Source: Megaleporinus macrocephalus
Taxonomy: Eukaryota > Chordata > Actinopteri > Characiformes > Anostomidae
Length of the DNA: 64,000 nt
Reading direction: 5' to 3'
Assembly (NCBI GenBank): GCA_021613375.1
Contig: CM038711.1
Coordinates: forward strand, 21,567,723-21,631,722
This document shows positions 19,846 through 33,130 of this stretch, piece after piece (the first letter of the stretch is position 1; every line of letters starts with the position of its first letter). A model generated the notes under the pieces. That model was not told the origin of the DNA, searched no databases, and saw nothing but the letters and a program-made list of their open reading frames with translations. The position numbers and the translations under genes are program-made.

Positions 19846-21069
19846 TACATGCTGTGAGATACTCTTTCTCCATAATCAGTCTACACTATTCTTCTTGTAT
19901 AATGTAAGAGCTCAATCTGTTTGTCCTGCTCTGATCATTCATTGTTATCAGCTGTGTGAATAAAGTCTAGAAAAGCTGTAATGAATACGTCTAAAGCTTT
20001 CACACATATTCAGGCTCTTTTCCAGGAGTGATCATACCTCACCGTAATGGTCAGAAGGGGAGCCGGCGATAGGGTCACATATAGGTCAGTAGTAGAATGC
20101 CCTGTGAAAAGACAGAAATAATTTTAGGACATTGGCTTTTTGGACTAAAGTCGGAATTCAATTACAGTGCTGAAATTGCTTTGCTGTGTTCATGCTTGGC
20201 CGACTACCTATTACTTTGGCTTGTACACAAATCCACCTTTAAAAGTTCTGGCTTGTTGCTTTTGGCCAAATGAAGTATTTTAATCTCAAGGAAGCACAAA
20301 AAGTCATGAGTCTTGTGTGGCTTTAGAGATGTTTCGAAGAGAGTTATTCTCATATTATTGCTTTTTTGTTGGTGGTGCATGAGGTGTGCCAATGTCTTTG
20401 TAGGTTGTTGCAATTTTGCAACAGGACAGTGATCCCAAACCTACCTACTGGAGATCTACCCATGTGCAGTGCTCAGTCTTAACCTAGTAATACACCTGAT
20501 CCAAAACGCTTTAATGTTTAAAAAACAAATGCCAAATTCCTCCTGCAGGAAAGCGAACCACTCGTGTTTTAAGTTGCGGGAATTTACTGCCGTGCAAGCA
20601 TTTCAAGAAAACTAAGCTATTACTGTAACCAATCCATATAACAAGAATGAAAAAAGAACTACAACATGCTGACAAATAACTCTGCACACTGACTGTTACT
20701 CTATTATCGTACTGGTCGCAACAGATTCAGTGTTTATTCTCTGATTACAGACCTGACTGAGGCAGAGAGGAATCTCTCTGTTACTGGAGGATCCAGCTGA
20801 GGCGGTTGCATTGATAAGGCGGTGACTGCATAACATTCACAACCTGAAGCCAGTGCAGAAACAATAATAGGCCTCACTATAATAGAAAACTGACTATGTC
20901 ATTTAGTTGTTGGCTTGCTTTAGTCATGTCTCCAAGATAAAATGAATTCAACTTCAGCCAATAGCAGTAGATACTCAGTGAAACTAACTGGTAAAGTGTG
21001 TTGCTGTGAAATTTGATCTTATGTTGGATCACTGGACTACAATTCTGTCAGTATCTATCTATATATATT
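19846..21069. other. Intergenic sequence with possible repeat debris
   Basis: Around 20415-20500 there is GGAGATCTACC followed by a TAATACACCTGATCC phrase, like the inner part of small hAT/Angel-type fish elements. The rest is unrecognised and non-coding. Confidence 0.4.
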
Positions 21070-21190
21070 AGGGGCACAACAAAGATTTTATGGGATTCAG
21101 TTGCAGCAGGCCCCAGTCTGCCATGGGCCTTATTGTAATCAAGGGGGCTTTAACATGCTTGTGGGCCCTGTGGGTCTAGTCATAACTTCT
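21070..21190. repeat. Dispersed GGGCCC-rich repeat fragment
   Basis: Contains GCAGGCCCCAGTCTGCC and TGTGGGCCCTGTGGG, similar in style to the fragment at 28797-28965. A short decayed copy of a fish repeat; family not named. Confidence 0.35.
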
Positions 21191-21622
21191 AGTCAAAAAC
21201 TTTAAACTTTTTTTATAAAACAAGCCAGTCAGCAACGCCAGCACTGCCATCCATAACTACACTTAAACCCAGAAGTGGACCATTAAAAGCTGGAGTGACT
21301 CATGGCTGGAAATGGTTGCACTAAGATGGCAATCCTTTCCTAAACGTAGCTGCACTTTGCTTTTTCCAGGTTCTCTTTCTATATTTCTGTTCCACCTTTA
21401 ATGGTGCTGCAATACAATTCTGGCGCAATTTAGGCCGAGTGCAAGAAGATTTTATTAGCTGATGCCTCGTGTGATAAATCTATTAAAATCATCAAAACTG
21501 TTGTTCGAAAAGTGCTGCAGCACCCTTCAGTACGAAGCATGTGTCCGCTTAACAAACACACTTACCCAGATGACATGCTGAGTTAGTATCAAGCAGCTGA
21601 CATGTGCAAAGTCAGGGAACAC

Positions 21623-21966
21623 ATCCATCCATTCATTATCTTCTGCTTTATCCCACTAGTTGGGGTCATGGTGGGGTGCTGGAGTCAATCCCAGCATCAT
21701 CAGGCAAAGGCAGGGAACACCATGGACAGGTCAACAGTCCATCACACGGCCAACACACACTCACACCTACAGGCAATTTAGAGTGACTGATCAACCTGAC
21801 ATGCATGTGTTTGGACTCTGGGAGGAAACCAGAGCACCCAGAAGAAACCCACTCAAGCACTGGGAGAACATGCACCCTCCACACAGAACGGCCCAGACCG
21901 GGAACTGAAGCCGGATCGTCTTGCTGTGAGGTGACAGTGCTAACCACTACACCACCGTACCGCCCT
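21623..21966. repeat. Widespread teleost repeat (CCATCCATT...CCGCCC type)
   Basis: Starts ATCCATCCATTCATTATC and ends CACCACCGTACCGCCC, with the internal phrases GGCAATTTAGAGTGACTGA and TTTGGACTCTGGGAGGAAAC. I know this block as one of the commonest dispersed sequences in fish genomes. Any reading frames in it are by-products. The fragment at 4440-4560 appears related, in inverse orientation. Confidence 0.65.
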
Positions 21967-23019
21967 CTGGGAACACAGCAAATTTAAGACTAAGATTAAT
22001 CTTTTGGCTTTAGATGGCTAGAAAATGCCTGCGGTTTAATCTTTTAACCACAAACTGGAGCTTCAAATTCAAACACTGGTGTACAGATAAAGCTTGCTAA
22101 TGCTTAGTAAGTAGCCATTTGGAGAACTGACAAAAATCTTCCAGCTTCAGCTTATTAAACCATACTTACCTAATTTGATATGTCTGTCATCAGTCAACAG
22201 TCAATCAGAGGCCCTGATTCACCTGATTCAGCCCAGGTTATCACATGCATAAATCCCCCCCGAGAGTGATTGCCCCCCAGTGGTTGCCTGCCTTTTGATC
22301 AAAAGCCTGTGCTTCTCTCCAGCTCAGAGGACTAGATTAGCTTAGCTAACATCAAGGTTCAGTTCTCTGAGGAGAAACCTCAAGAACAACTGACAGCCCC
22401 TGCCTCTCTCTTACCTCAAACAGACTGAGACTGATAGCAGCTGTCTTATCTACTGCTGCTCCTCTGGTTTCTTCTCAATCCAGGCGCTCCGGAGAGGCAG
22501 AGCGAACACACCCTGAACTTGAATTCTGCATGTATGATGAACCACACATGTCATAATGTATCTTCAGATTATTAAGTTACAACGTGACGTAACACTGATA
22601 GTCCTATCAGAGGAAATGGGACAGGACAGGGGATGGGGCTCTATGGTCTACATCAGCAAAAGCTTCACAATTCAGTACACTCAAGCCTGGAACTGCTGCA
22701 ACTGTTCAATGACTTGTTTGTTCTACCTGTTGGTGGTGCAGCAATATATCTACTTAGTGGTCACTGGATTTTACATTGCATATTGAACCTCAGTAACCCA
22801 CAGAACTCACATAAACCATAGAGATGCTGCAGTCATTGGATCGACAACATGTCTATCTTAAGCCCGCATCCAACAGGAAGCAATAGACGGCCCTTCTTGA
22901 TAAAATATTTTACGATAAAGGTAAATTGGATTAGGCACAGGGGAGAGTCACTCAGCTGTTTTGGGGGGTTTATTTGAGAACGGGAACAGTTGCATTACCG
23001 GAGCGAAAGTGATTCTGTC
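21967..23019. other. Intergenic sequence
   Basis: Mixed-composition DNA without transposon borders or a recognisable reading frame. Confidence 0.5.
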
Positions 23020-23520
23020 TATTTGAGCCTTTAACCTGCACAATACACATCAATGCAATTAACCACGTTGGAAGGAATACCAACTTCCTGCTTGAATTCA
23101 CAGCGTTAATTAGTCGGCCTAGCTTTTTGAAATAAATGATTGCTATGGTTTATCTGCTATTTGGATGAATAATTCCCATAAAGAATTTCTTTCTTTTTTT
23201 CTCCTGAGCGTCTATCTTCTGGTGCAGGAGGGATGGACTAGCAAAATAATTTGGAGTAAAGCAAGCTGCTAATGAGCTCCACAGTGCTGCATCTCTCAGT
23301 GTTGAACCATTTGAGATGCAAATTCCTCTGTGTTTATTCTGCTCATAGGGTAATCAGAGCACATAGTCTTGGCCTATCTTTTCCTATTAATTCCTTTTAT
23401 TTAAATATTCAATTTGCCTCTAATCATCTCACACATTCCAATAGGGATGAATGCAGAAGGAATTTGGTGGAATAAAGCTCGTCTCAGTCAATTGGCTTTT
23501 GATGCATATTTGACCTAGTG
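23020..23520. promoter_or_regulatory. Candidate conserved regulatory element (TAAT-rich)
   Basis: Repeat-free AT-rich stretch dense in homeodomain-type TAAT/ATTA cores, for example near 23106, 23269 and 23387. It has no plausible coding frame and no transposon signature. The call rests on composition and on its place in a gene desert; conservation was not tested. Confidence 0.3.
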
Positions 23521-24083
23521 TGCAAACAGGGCATCCTTGAGCTGCCGAGACAGTCTCCTGCGTGCAAGACTGTTGCTGCTTGACTGTTATGATCGTATGA
23601 TTTATGCATACCTTTGTGGATGAGTGTTTGCCGTTAGTGTTTGCTTGTGTGCACAGTTGGGGTGCTGTAAACAGCCCTTCCTGAGTGATTCTTTTACTTA
23701 TTAATGCGTTTGGACCGTGGGGCTACTGGGCTTTATGCTGGGACTTTCTACACCAGCCCTCAAGTTGTATTAGAGTGAGACATAATGAGGGTATACTGTA
23801 CTTGGGGGGTTTGAAGTACAATTACTTTAGTGAAGCCTAGCAAAAAAACAAGGAAAAAAACTATTTCAGTTCTGAGTTCTGTAAAGAAGTGAGAGAAACT
23901 TGGAAAGAATAACTTCAGCCTCTACACTGCAGCATATGCAAAAGATTGAACATCTCTGATGATTTTTGTTGATTTTCTATATTAATATATAGTTATGCAT
24001 CCTCTACAGAGAACCAAGTTTTGTGTTAAGTTCAGTAAAAATCATTCATTGTGCATAAACATGTGCAAAAGTGTGCCCCCTGT
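23521..24083. other. Intergenic sequence
   Basis: No gene, RNA gene or repeat border was recognised. Confidence 0.5.
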
Positions 24084-24833
24084 AGAGCAGGGGTATTTAT
24101 TTAGAATTGAGTAAGAGGCCCAGTTAGAGGAGATTTCCTCAGGCAAAGGTCCAGATCATCATAATTACACATACTGTGCGGTATATTTGAACAGTACTTA
24201 CTGTTTTAAATGCTGAACTGAATGAATTATTTATAAAACTTCAAATAAATGTTATTTTCCTCACTTTTCCTCACTGAATCAGCCTTTCTCTGACTCGCTT
24301 TATTCTCTGGATCGCTTTACCTCCCCGTAACACATATGGCCAGTGTGATTGGCTGTGCCTTTCCCTGCTGTCACGTGAGACTCTGTAGTGGCGTTTGGTT
24401 GTTAGCAGCACCAAAACTGGAAGCTTTCCAGTCAACTGCGAAACTCACTGTGCGATGTTGCAGGTGCAATGTGGGTGACACATGGGTGTCAAAAGCGAGT
24501 GAAGATGGCAGCAAAAAAAAAGGCTGACATAAGGAGTTATTTTTTAAAGTCATCATAATAACGTTATTGGTAATACTAGGCTCTGGTGCACAGAATACAG
24601 CAGGCTAGATATGAATAACACAGTTTGGAAATTAACTGTCAGTTCTCTTCCAGTCTGCCAGAGCAACTTCGGTTGAAACTCTCTGTCAGAGAAAACTGCA
24701 GTCTTGTGCAAGGATATTATTAGGCTGTTAACATTTCTAACGTTGGGGAGGTCCCCACCAATGTCAAGAGCAAATCTAAGCCCTTGGTTTATCGGTTTGG
24801 GTCCAGACCCGCCTATTAGTGACCTCTGCTAGA
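24084..24833 (+). mobile_element. Non-autonomous hAT-like element, copy A
   Basis: Starts at CAGGGGTATTT and ends at TAGTGACCTCTG, giving a short inverted terminal CAGRGGT of hAT type. Includes CTCAGGCAAAGGTCCAG near the left end and the internal block GTGATTGGCTGTGCCTTTCC. No transposase. A perfect 8-bp target duplication was not confirmed. It is related to 26100-26573 and 34998-36230. Confidence 0.6.
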
Positions 24834-26099
24834 GCATGTGTTCTCATTGAAATTTCAAAACCAACAAAACATCTGACCAGGAATGCCCTAATCTTTATAT
24901 GTATATGGCATATGTATCTGCATAGGAACTGCAGTTGGTTAGATGCTATTCTTCCCCTTTTAAGATACTTGGTCTAAAGCTTAAAAGTGACAGAACAGAA
25001 TAAAATGGAAGAGAAGAACTCATTCAGTAACAATGTGAAAGAAAAAAATATATAAAATAAAGTAAATGTTATGGGAGTAAATAACAGAAAATGCTCAGAG
25101 AAAAACAAATCCATCAAAACTGTACACTTTTACAAAAAGGAATATCAGCAGGAAAAGTTAAACTGGATATCAGAGGAAAAGAATTTAATTCCATTATGGT
25201 TCCACTGTTCTACAACAGAACTTTGTAGCAGAAAGTTGTGAAAAAAGAAATGCTAGATGTGTCCAGAACAATGAGCAAAGCTGATGAATTCTAAGTCTAA
25301 GGCAGAAAATTCCATAAGTATTTAGACATTAACACAGTTTGTAATTTAATTCAGGGGGGTTAACAAAAATAAGGCATTTGCTATTTAGTAATTACAAACA
25401 TTTTTTACACATTTCCTGAATTTTCACAGGCAAGTTTATTAAAATAGCGTCTTTTATTCTCTGCAGCCATTCAAAGTGCTTAACAAGTGAAAAAACAAAC
25501 AAAAAAAATGTAGGAGAGTAAAAATGAAAAACATGTTTAAAACAATAGATTTAAATAAGAACAAATTAAACATGACATAAAAAATCTGAAAAACTGATAA
25601 GCTAATAAACAGTTTCACGGCCAAGTGTGGCCCACGTTAATTCTTGAGGAATGAAGGAGCTAAAAGGTTTGGAGTCAATTCCAAGTGTTGAATATCCATT
25701 TGGTAGCTGTTCATGGGATCTCTCCATATGCGGTCCAAAGAGGTGTTGATTCATGTGGAAGGAGGCCATCATAATGCTGGTAAAAAAATCAACCTTGCAG
25801 GCAGACAGCAGAAAATTAACCCTTTGGCACATTCTTAAAGAGAGGGAAAGCACTGGTCAGTTTTCCAACACCAAAAGGCTTAGAAGACAAAATGGTACCA
25901 AAGGTCACTAACAGGCAGACCGCAGTCCAGACGTGGAGAAGGATGTAGTTCTGACAGTGTTTATTTTAAGCGGTGGAACTTTTCTTGTCTTTACGATGTA
26001 CGGGCTTTGCAGCGCAGTAAACTTGGTGCTCTCACAATCGTGTGCCTTGTGAGATTCAGGAGCGCGGCATGCATACAGGCGAGGTACGAAGCAAGAAGC
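24834..26099. other. Intergenic sequence with an unclassified repeat-like stretch
   Basis: At 25600-25855, read on the minus strand, the phrases ATTATGATGGCCTCCTTCC and ATGAATCAACACCTC match a dispersed fish sequence I have seen but cannot name. The rest is AT-rich and unrecognised. Confidence 0.35.
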
Positions 26100-26573
26100 A
26101 GCAGTCGGAGAATAAAGCGAGTCAGAGAATAAAGTGAGTCACAGAATAAAGTCAGACTCAGAGAAAGGCTGATTCAGATGGCGTGCGCTAAAAAGTTGTA
26201 TTCACTTTTTCTGCAAATAAGCACTTTGTGATGCAGTTTTTTCAAAAGCATTCTGTTTTTTTTAATTTAGCCCTTCTTTTTACTACAAGTAAGGAAAAAA
26301 TATTTATTTTAAGTTTTAAAAATAATTAATTCAGTTCAGCTTTTAAAACAGTAAATATTGTTGAAATATACTGAACGGTATTTGTAATGTGTTGATCTTT
26401 CAGTAGCTGATGGTATGAGATGCTGATACTAGGCTACTTCAGTATATAATATATGGCACTGAGTCATAACGCAAGTTAGAAATGATGACGGCCTGGACCT
26501 TGGCCTGAGGAAATCTCCTGTAACTGGACCTTACTGAACTCTAATTAAATACCCCTGGACTAGCCCTTGATTC
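26100..26573 (-). mobile_element. Non-autonomous hAT-like element, copy C (partial, reversed)
   Basis: On the minus strand it begins CAGGGGTATTTAATTAGA and follows copy A through GGAGATTTCCTCAGGC and CTGAATCAGCCTTTCTCTGA. There its TCTGACTCGCTTTATTCTC unit is repeated about three times. It stops there; the right half is missing. Compared with copy A it carries extra sequence between the two shared blocks. Confidence 0.65.
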
Positions 26574-27419
26574 TGCAGCTAGATGCTTACCTAAACACAC
26601 AGTTCTCTCTATCAAAATAAAAGTCTCTGTAAAAAACCCTTTTGTCACCTGTAGGCTTGCAGTCCAACTGCTGGCAGGAGTAAATATAAAATGGGTGAAA
26701 TTACCAAATTATGATTGGAATTTCAGTCTAGAAATAGTGCATCTTCAGGGTTTTGGGTGAGGTCCTAATTATGAAATATAGTTGATATGGAATTACAGAG
26801 AAGCATCAGCATTTAGGCTCACTGTTCACTTGATATTAAAACTAAAACTGCCTTCTAAAATAACCTGAACCATAAACACCTACATCCTTACATGTGACTC
26901 CAACCCAACTGAGCGTACTCTTCTTTTACTGAAAACAAAGCTGGAAGCAGAAAGACCCAGAAACAAGCAACGACTGAAGGCCTGTATAAAGTAAAGGGCT
27001 GGCAAAGCATCTCAAGACAGGAAACTCAGCATTTGTGGGTTCCAGACTTCAGGCAGTCACTGATTGCTAAGGATTTGCCTCCTAGTAAGAACGATAATGG
27101 AGGGACTGTGTAAAAAATGGCTGCATTTTCTGAACAATTAATGGAATATTTTTGTTAACCCCATTGAATTAAAGCTGGAAGTCTACACTTCAATCACATC
27201 TTGACGGTGGGCAATGTGTCCTGAGAGCACTATTAATACACATGTTTTTTATTTATCCTTTAATTCCTTTGTAGCTGCTGCATCAAAACTATGTAGAAAA
27301 AAACTAAACTAAACTAAAAAACATAAGTGGAGATACACTGGATTTATACATATGTGAATGTGTGTGAGCGAATGAGTGTCTATGTGTGTGTTCAGCACTC
27401 TCTCTTCTCTCTCATGTCA
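26574..27419. other. Intergenic sequence
   Basis: No gene or clear repeat was recognised. Confidence 0.5.
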
Positions 27420-28040
27420 CGATAACTCCATCCCCACTGGGCCCACGCAGTTTAGAAGGCCGCGCCGTGGTTAACGGCAGTCCAGCCACAAGCACGGCTG
27501 CCCTTTAAAAGTCCCGTCTACCTTGCTGCGCGTGTGTGTCCTGGGGAGCAGTCACTGACATTAAAACTCAATTAGCGGACCGCTCAGTAAATACTGCATG
27601 AGCCTGGCGCTTGGCAAATGAAGGCCCAGAGCAGGCTTTTCTCGCTCTACATCTCGATATGTCAGGCTGCCCGCCAGCGAGCGTGTCACTCCAAAGGGAG
27701 GTTAAAATGCAGATGAGTGTTGACAGGCCGGGCCTATTCTCATTCAGAGCGGCTCATGCCCTGGCCTCCCCCGGGGCTCATCTCGCTGTTTTGTGCCGCT
27801 TCGCTCCTCTTTGCTTCTCTCCCGCTTTATGCATACCAATATGAGTACAGCAGCCACATCATAGCCTTCCTCACAGCTTCACATCCAGCGAGATGGCCGG
27901 AAAAGCGCTCTTGGCTGACACAGTACTCTCCGTCAGCTGCTTTTGACCATTTGACAAGCTCTGACCTTTCACTGCACTGTCATCTAATAAGGAAACAGCG
28001 TATTGGCAAAGAGCATCGTTTCCACCTCATTATCTTCCTC
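27420..28040. promoter_or_regulatory. Candidate conserved regulatory element
   Basis: GC content rises sharply against the AT-rich surroundings, with no transposon phrases. Contains CTCAATTAGCGG near 27567, a CAGATG E-box near 27709 and TTTATGCATACCAAT near 27825. Overlapping open frames here (27611-27844, 27717-28112) match no family and look incidental. Regulatory function is inferred. Confidence 0.35.
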
Positions 28041-28796
28041 CTTCAGCCCCTTTTCACTCTCAACAAACAAAAACCAGCAGATGTATCATCTCGTAAATGT
28101 ACCAATGGATGAAATATCAATCCATATCCAGCTACATTTCTCTGCTCACAGCTCGTTAACAGTGGGAGACCTGTCTGACATGTTGCACTCCAAGTGGCCT
28201 TGAGTGTGATGATTTGAGTTTGATAACACAAAGCTGTTTCTCTGCCATGGCTTACTACGCGCCACATTTTCAGCTTTATCTTCTGGAAATAGAGAGCAAC
28301 GTTATAGACGTATATATAATCATATACAAACACCTGACTCCACAGTCTGTTGTAATTGAAATCTGTGCTGGTGCTTTCTAATGTAGGCAGTAAAATTCAG
28401 TAGTGGTTTTTGCAGGAAACAAATATCTGAATCGTGTATCATAGTAAAGAAGAGAACAGGCCTTTCCCCCCATCTGAATCTTTGTTCCTGGCAGAGCTCT
28501 AACCGCCTACAGCTGTCGTTTGTTTGCTCTCTCGAAGCCCAGTGCATGTGCTGGCCGCACTCTGACAGGCTGTGACCTCATAGTGGTGACAGTCTGCCAT
28601 GACTGCTATCCGTTGACTCACTTTCTCTAGAAGCACTCCCTCAATCCTCATTTACAAAGGGCTGTTGGTTTCATCCAGTTATTGTGGTGGGCGATCATAT
28701 GACCTTTAAAAATCTATGGTTGTTCTGCAGGAGGCTTGATGACTTTGGTTTAGATTGTATACAAATGCTATAGGCTCTGGACTAGGACACATACAA
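28041..28796. other. Intergenic sequence
   Basis: Nothing recognised apart from possible continuation of the preceding regulatory-looking DNA. Confidence 0.4.
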
Positions 28797-28965
28797 ACAG
28801 GGGCGTAGCAGCAAATTCTGGGCCCTGTACAATCTCAATGTCAGTGGGCTCCTATTCATGACAGTATATGAGGAACGTGAAACAAAAAAAAAAAAGTTTT
28901 TTTATGGGCCCCTCTTCCTACTCGGGCCCTGGGCAGTCAGGTCCACTTTTCCCCCCACTACCACA
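28797..28965. repeat. Dispersed GGGCCC-type repeat fragment
   Basis: Starts AGGGGCGTAGCAGCAAATTC and contains TGGGCCCTGTACAATCTC and CGGGCCCTGGGCAGTC. This is a short repeat known to me from fish genomes, class uncertain. It resembles 21070-21190. Confidence 0.45.
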
Positions 28966-29497
28966 CCCATGCATACAAACATAGAATTCAAATTGGGGTC
29001 CATTTTATTTTAGACAACAATTTAAAGTTATGTGTGAATATAATTTTACGAACCAACTGGAGCTGATCAAGATAAACTCAAATATTGAACAAATAATAAC
29101 AAATGTTTTGATGTATTGGTTGACCATCCTTGGACTAACTTTAATGCTAATGCCTTTCCATAATTCCTAACTACAATTCACAATTTGGACCTCACTTGAA
29201 ACCCTGGAGTTGCACTTCTTTAAGCTTCTGTTTTCATGTATTTCCTTCTGTTAGCAATCTAGCTGGCTGTCTGGTTAACATGGTTAACCAATATCAGCAG
29301 ATATAATTTTTCACAGTGGAAAGGCTGGAGAGGTTAGGTAGCTGGTAGGTTTTCGTTGGGTTGATATCTTTTACTTACACTCCGGATGGTGAACAAGTTT
29401 TGGTGCAAGGGGTGGTCTTTAAACTAAGCAAGATGCCCAGGGCCCATATGAATCAAAGGCCACATGGAAATATAAATTATATACATTATATACAAAC

Positions 29498-29555
29498 TGT
29501 TTATATATATATATATAATAACAATATATATATAACAATATATATATAACAATAT
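29498..29555. repeat. TA-rich repeat with TAACAATA units
   Basis: Short (TA)n tracts separated by repeated AACAATATATATATA units. Confidence 0.8.
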
Positions 29556-29744
29556 TGCAAACTGCAGACCTATTGGAGAAGCGCTTCAGAAGCAAAGGTG
29601 AGTTTCAGTGCTACATTGTTATGTTTGCACGACTCCAGGTTTGCTGGAATCTACTTCTCGGCTCTTTCTTTTACAATACCTATAAAGAGTTGGATCTAAT
29701 TCTGTTCCTCTTTTAAAAAGCTAAAGTTCGCTGGTATTGGCCCA

Positions 29745-29850
29745 TTTCTTATCTGGCTTTTCCGGTCCACCTTATGTGATGCAGCAGTTACTTTGGTGTG
29801 CCATTTTGCAGCTGTTTGACTGCAGCACCATTTTAGGTTAAGCTGGCAAA
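29745..29850. mobile_element. Diverged relative of the 10265-10465 foldback MITE
   Basis: GATGCAGCAGTTAC near 29778 and GACTGCAGCACCATTTTAGG near 29818 form an inverted pair like the core at 10349-10397. The complement of the left flank, CATAAGGTGGACCGGAAAAG, resembles CATGTAAGGTGTGATGGGAA at 10398. Confidence 0.4.
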
Positions 29851-31679
29851 AAGGAGTTGGTTTTGGTTTTCTGTTTCAAAAAATTGATTATTGCATATCT
29901 AATCAAATCATCATCAAGTATGTCCTTCAGAACGTTTTACAAAAAAACAGTAGTTCCTAGCATACCACATTCTGGCCAAGAGTGAACCCTAAGTCCCAGA
30001 CGTGCTGGAGTTGAAGAATCTACTCTTTTGGGAATCGATCCCCATCACTAATGTGAGCAGCTCTGATTAATCTCAGAACTTGTAAGTATAATTAGTCAAG
30101 TTTCCCTATTGGTTATTAATTAATCTCCTGTTTTAAACGCTCTGGATGAACATTTTATTCTTTTCTGTGAAACTTAATATAATATTTACTAGAGGAGTCG
30201 TCAAGATCTCTTCTAATCTACCACAATGAAATAATTTCTTACTTAGAGGTTTAATGACAGAGAGATGCTCTGTTGTTTGCAGGTGGTGGAGAAAACTTTA
30301 CTCTTCACATAATAGTAATGTTTTGGTTTTGTCTTTGTTGTTAAACTTGTCGCCACTTGCTGTTAGGGCATGACTGGAGGATGGAGGAAAGCTAAAGGTT
30401 TGTCGCTACACTAAACTATCTAAGCAACTGTGGACAACTACTCAAACAGTACTGATATAATGACTGTACCACCTTGTACTTCTGGTGACTTCTTGCAAAA
30501 TACTGGGAATATATTACTTCCTTCTTCCTGGAAAACTAAAGAAATAAAAAATGCTCTCTACATTACTCACTTTGCTGGCAAATAATTTAACATGTTTCAA
30601 GTATATTTCTTAAAAAAGCAAAATGCTAATATAGTGAGATCATTTCACCTAATAAAAATAAAATAATTCAGTAATTTAATTCAGTAATATCATACTGTTC
30701 TTATAACAGTCTAAAAATGAGAAATATTAGATATGATCAAATAGAGGAGTTCACATGATCATTTTATTTTTTCATTTATTTTTTAGTGTAAACAGACATG
30801 CCACTCAGGAGGCCAGATTAATTTAAAAATGCCCCATTCCCGTCTTTTGCCTGGAGCCCCAGAATCTCTAAATCCGAACCAGCTTGGTGCCATGATATCT
30901 CCAAAGTACAAAATGTGTTGGCACGGACAAAATTCCATCATGTGTGGCGTGCAGTGCAGTAAATAGAGGAAGGGGAGGTATAGACGGACAGCCATGCTTG
31001 AGGTGTGGACTGACAGCCCTGATAACTTACCATTAACCCACTGATCAGCTCTCACCTCCTCCATGTCTGGCAGTAAGTACAACATTAGCACATAGTGATG
31101 TGGGCTTTCCTCTTCAGCCAATCAAATGCTAGCATGGCTAAATTGGTGATCTTGGAGACGTAGCCTGTGGGAAACACATCAGAATGATCTAATATGACTC
31201 TTCAAAGGTAATGCAAATGAGTTTGTCTCAAATTTTGGTAGGGACATGTTTTTATTCTCCATATTCAAACCCATGTTAATGTTTTGATGGTTGTAAGATG
31301 GATCCAACATGAAAAGAGTATTTGGTGTAACGGTAATTGGGCCCCAGGTCAAATCCATTTGCTGTATGAAGAGGCATTGCATGTATAAACAATAATATAT
31401 TCCTTTATAATCAATAAGACACCTTTTTAGCTAAAAGCAACAAGCAGTAAGTTCAATATTGTGGTATCAGGAGCTGAAAACCTTTTAAAAACTATAAAGA
31501 AATAGACAGAAAAGATGAGGTGTAAAAACACAATGCTGTTGTAACGTGGACTGTAAAAAACTAGCAGATTGTTTTAAACTGTTCTAGCCTCCAGGTTATG
31601 AAGCACGTATCTTGGCATTTCATGGCTTGTTTATTGCATGTCTAAATCTGTTAGATCAAGCGATAACAGGGCACTGCAG
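29851..31679. other. AT-rich intergenic sequence
   Basis: No gene or transposon border recognised. The minus-strand frame at 30783-31121 (112 codons) matches no family. Confidence 0.5.
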
Positions 31680-31880
31680 GTCTAATTAACTTACATGAGA
31701 AGTCAAACAGTGCTTCATTTGCCTGAGAGGCAAGCTGTGACATCCGCAGCGACAGCGCCAAGTCAATTACCCAGCCACAGCGATCCCGCTTCCATACAAC
31801 CTGCTATCTGGCATATTTGGTTAGCCATATTTTGACCTTTTATCAGCGTGGCTCTGATTGCTTATGCTATGTTGTCCACA
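31680..31880. promoter_or_regulatory. Candidate conserved regulatory element
   Basis: Repeat-free, mixed-composition stretch with GTCTAATTAACTTACATG near its left edge and CAAGTCAATTACCCAGCC in the middle, within otherwise AT-rich desert. The inference rests on composition only. Confidence 0.25.
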
Positions 31881-32671
31881 GTTGCTTAGATAGAAAAGTT
31901 ACAGTCAAACTGCTGATAGCAGTTTTGCTTCATGCGACCTGTTGGCGAGGAGCTGTTCTGTAAATACGTGGGTTGATGAGACCTGTCAAACTGGCTGTCT
32001 ACAGGTGAGGACACATTGTTCTCTGACAGGTTATTGCAATTGTTTAGGACAAGAACACAACAACACACAGCAAACCAGTGTCAATCTAACATAGTGCTCT
32101 TGTTCTGAGTGAAGCTCAAACAATATGAGTGACACTGAAAATGTGGGTTGAGCTAAGTGAGAGAGGCTAGGAAGAGTGAGCGTCTTGCTGTTGGTGCATG
32201 CCAATCATCTTCAAGTGTGAAATACCTGGTAATAAGAGACTAACCTTTCAGGGTGAGTTATTACGTTGACTGTCTTTGACGAACCCTCTGTAAAGGTATG
32301 TGTCCTTCAGAGCCCTGGCTCTCTGATTTTTAGATGAAATATTGTAAGTACAAAGAAAAATAAAAGCTATTAGACTGAGTAACCCTGAAAGTTATTATAA
32401 TATCAAAAGTATTATGGACCGAAATAGCTTACATATTAGATTCACTATAATTGAACCATTTGTATATGATTAATAACTAATTAATAAGTCTAGGATGTAA
32501 GAGTTAAGTTTAGGCTCCAGTGACTCCTAGGAATTACTGAGTAACTACTATGAAACTAATTAAGGCTGTCAACATTAATCTATGAATCACTGCTCAATTA
32601 ATTGGCAGTCCAATTAGTATGATGATAATGCATATTTTACTTTTTTCTGCTGGCCACTCTTACAACTCTAT
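31881..32671. other. Intergenic sequence
   Basis: Nothing recognised. Confidence 0.5.
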
Positions 32672-32835
32672 GGACACTCATTGTCCATTTTATCAGCTCC
32701 ACTTACCATAGAGGTGCACTTTATAGTTCCACACATATAGACTGTAGTCTATTTTTTTCTCTGCATACTTTGTGAGCCCCTTTTTACCCTTTTCTTTACA
32801 GTTGGGGGCCCACACAGCACCTCCAGAAAGTCCAG
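32672..32835. mobile_element. Fragment of the 19034-19845 family
   Basis: Shares CACTCATTGTCCATTTTATC and AGCTCCACTTACCATA with the left part of 19034-19845 (CACTCACTGTCCATTTCACC, AGCTCCACTTACCATA). The terminus and right half are missing. Confidence 0.65.
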
Positions 32836-33130
32836 ATCCACCTGCTCTGTAGTGGTTCTCAAATCGAGCAGTAGATTATGATGAATAGTGACAGTCCTAC
32901 AACTACTGTATAATATTTCAGTATGGTGCATTTAGAGGCCACTGTTTGTCATTTCCAGTCAAGATGGGCATTGAGATGTTTTTATCTGAATACATTTCTG
33001 AAAAGGTTCAATATACGTGGTAAATGGTGGTAGTAGTATATAAAAATGTATGTGTATGTATTCATATATGGTGATGGGAAATGGTTAAGCTGTTAAGTGT
33101 TCTTTATATTTACTAATGGTTTTTCATATA

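Noticed and set aside
21604..21987. Cluster of overlapping frames
   Set aside because: They fall inside a common dispersed fish repeat, so any protein matches would be spurious.
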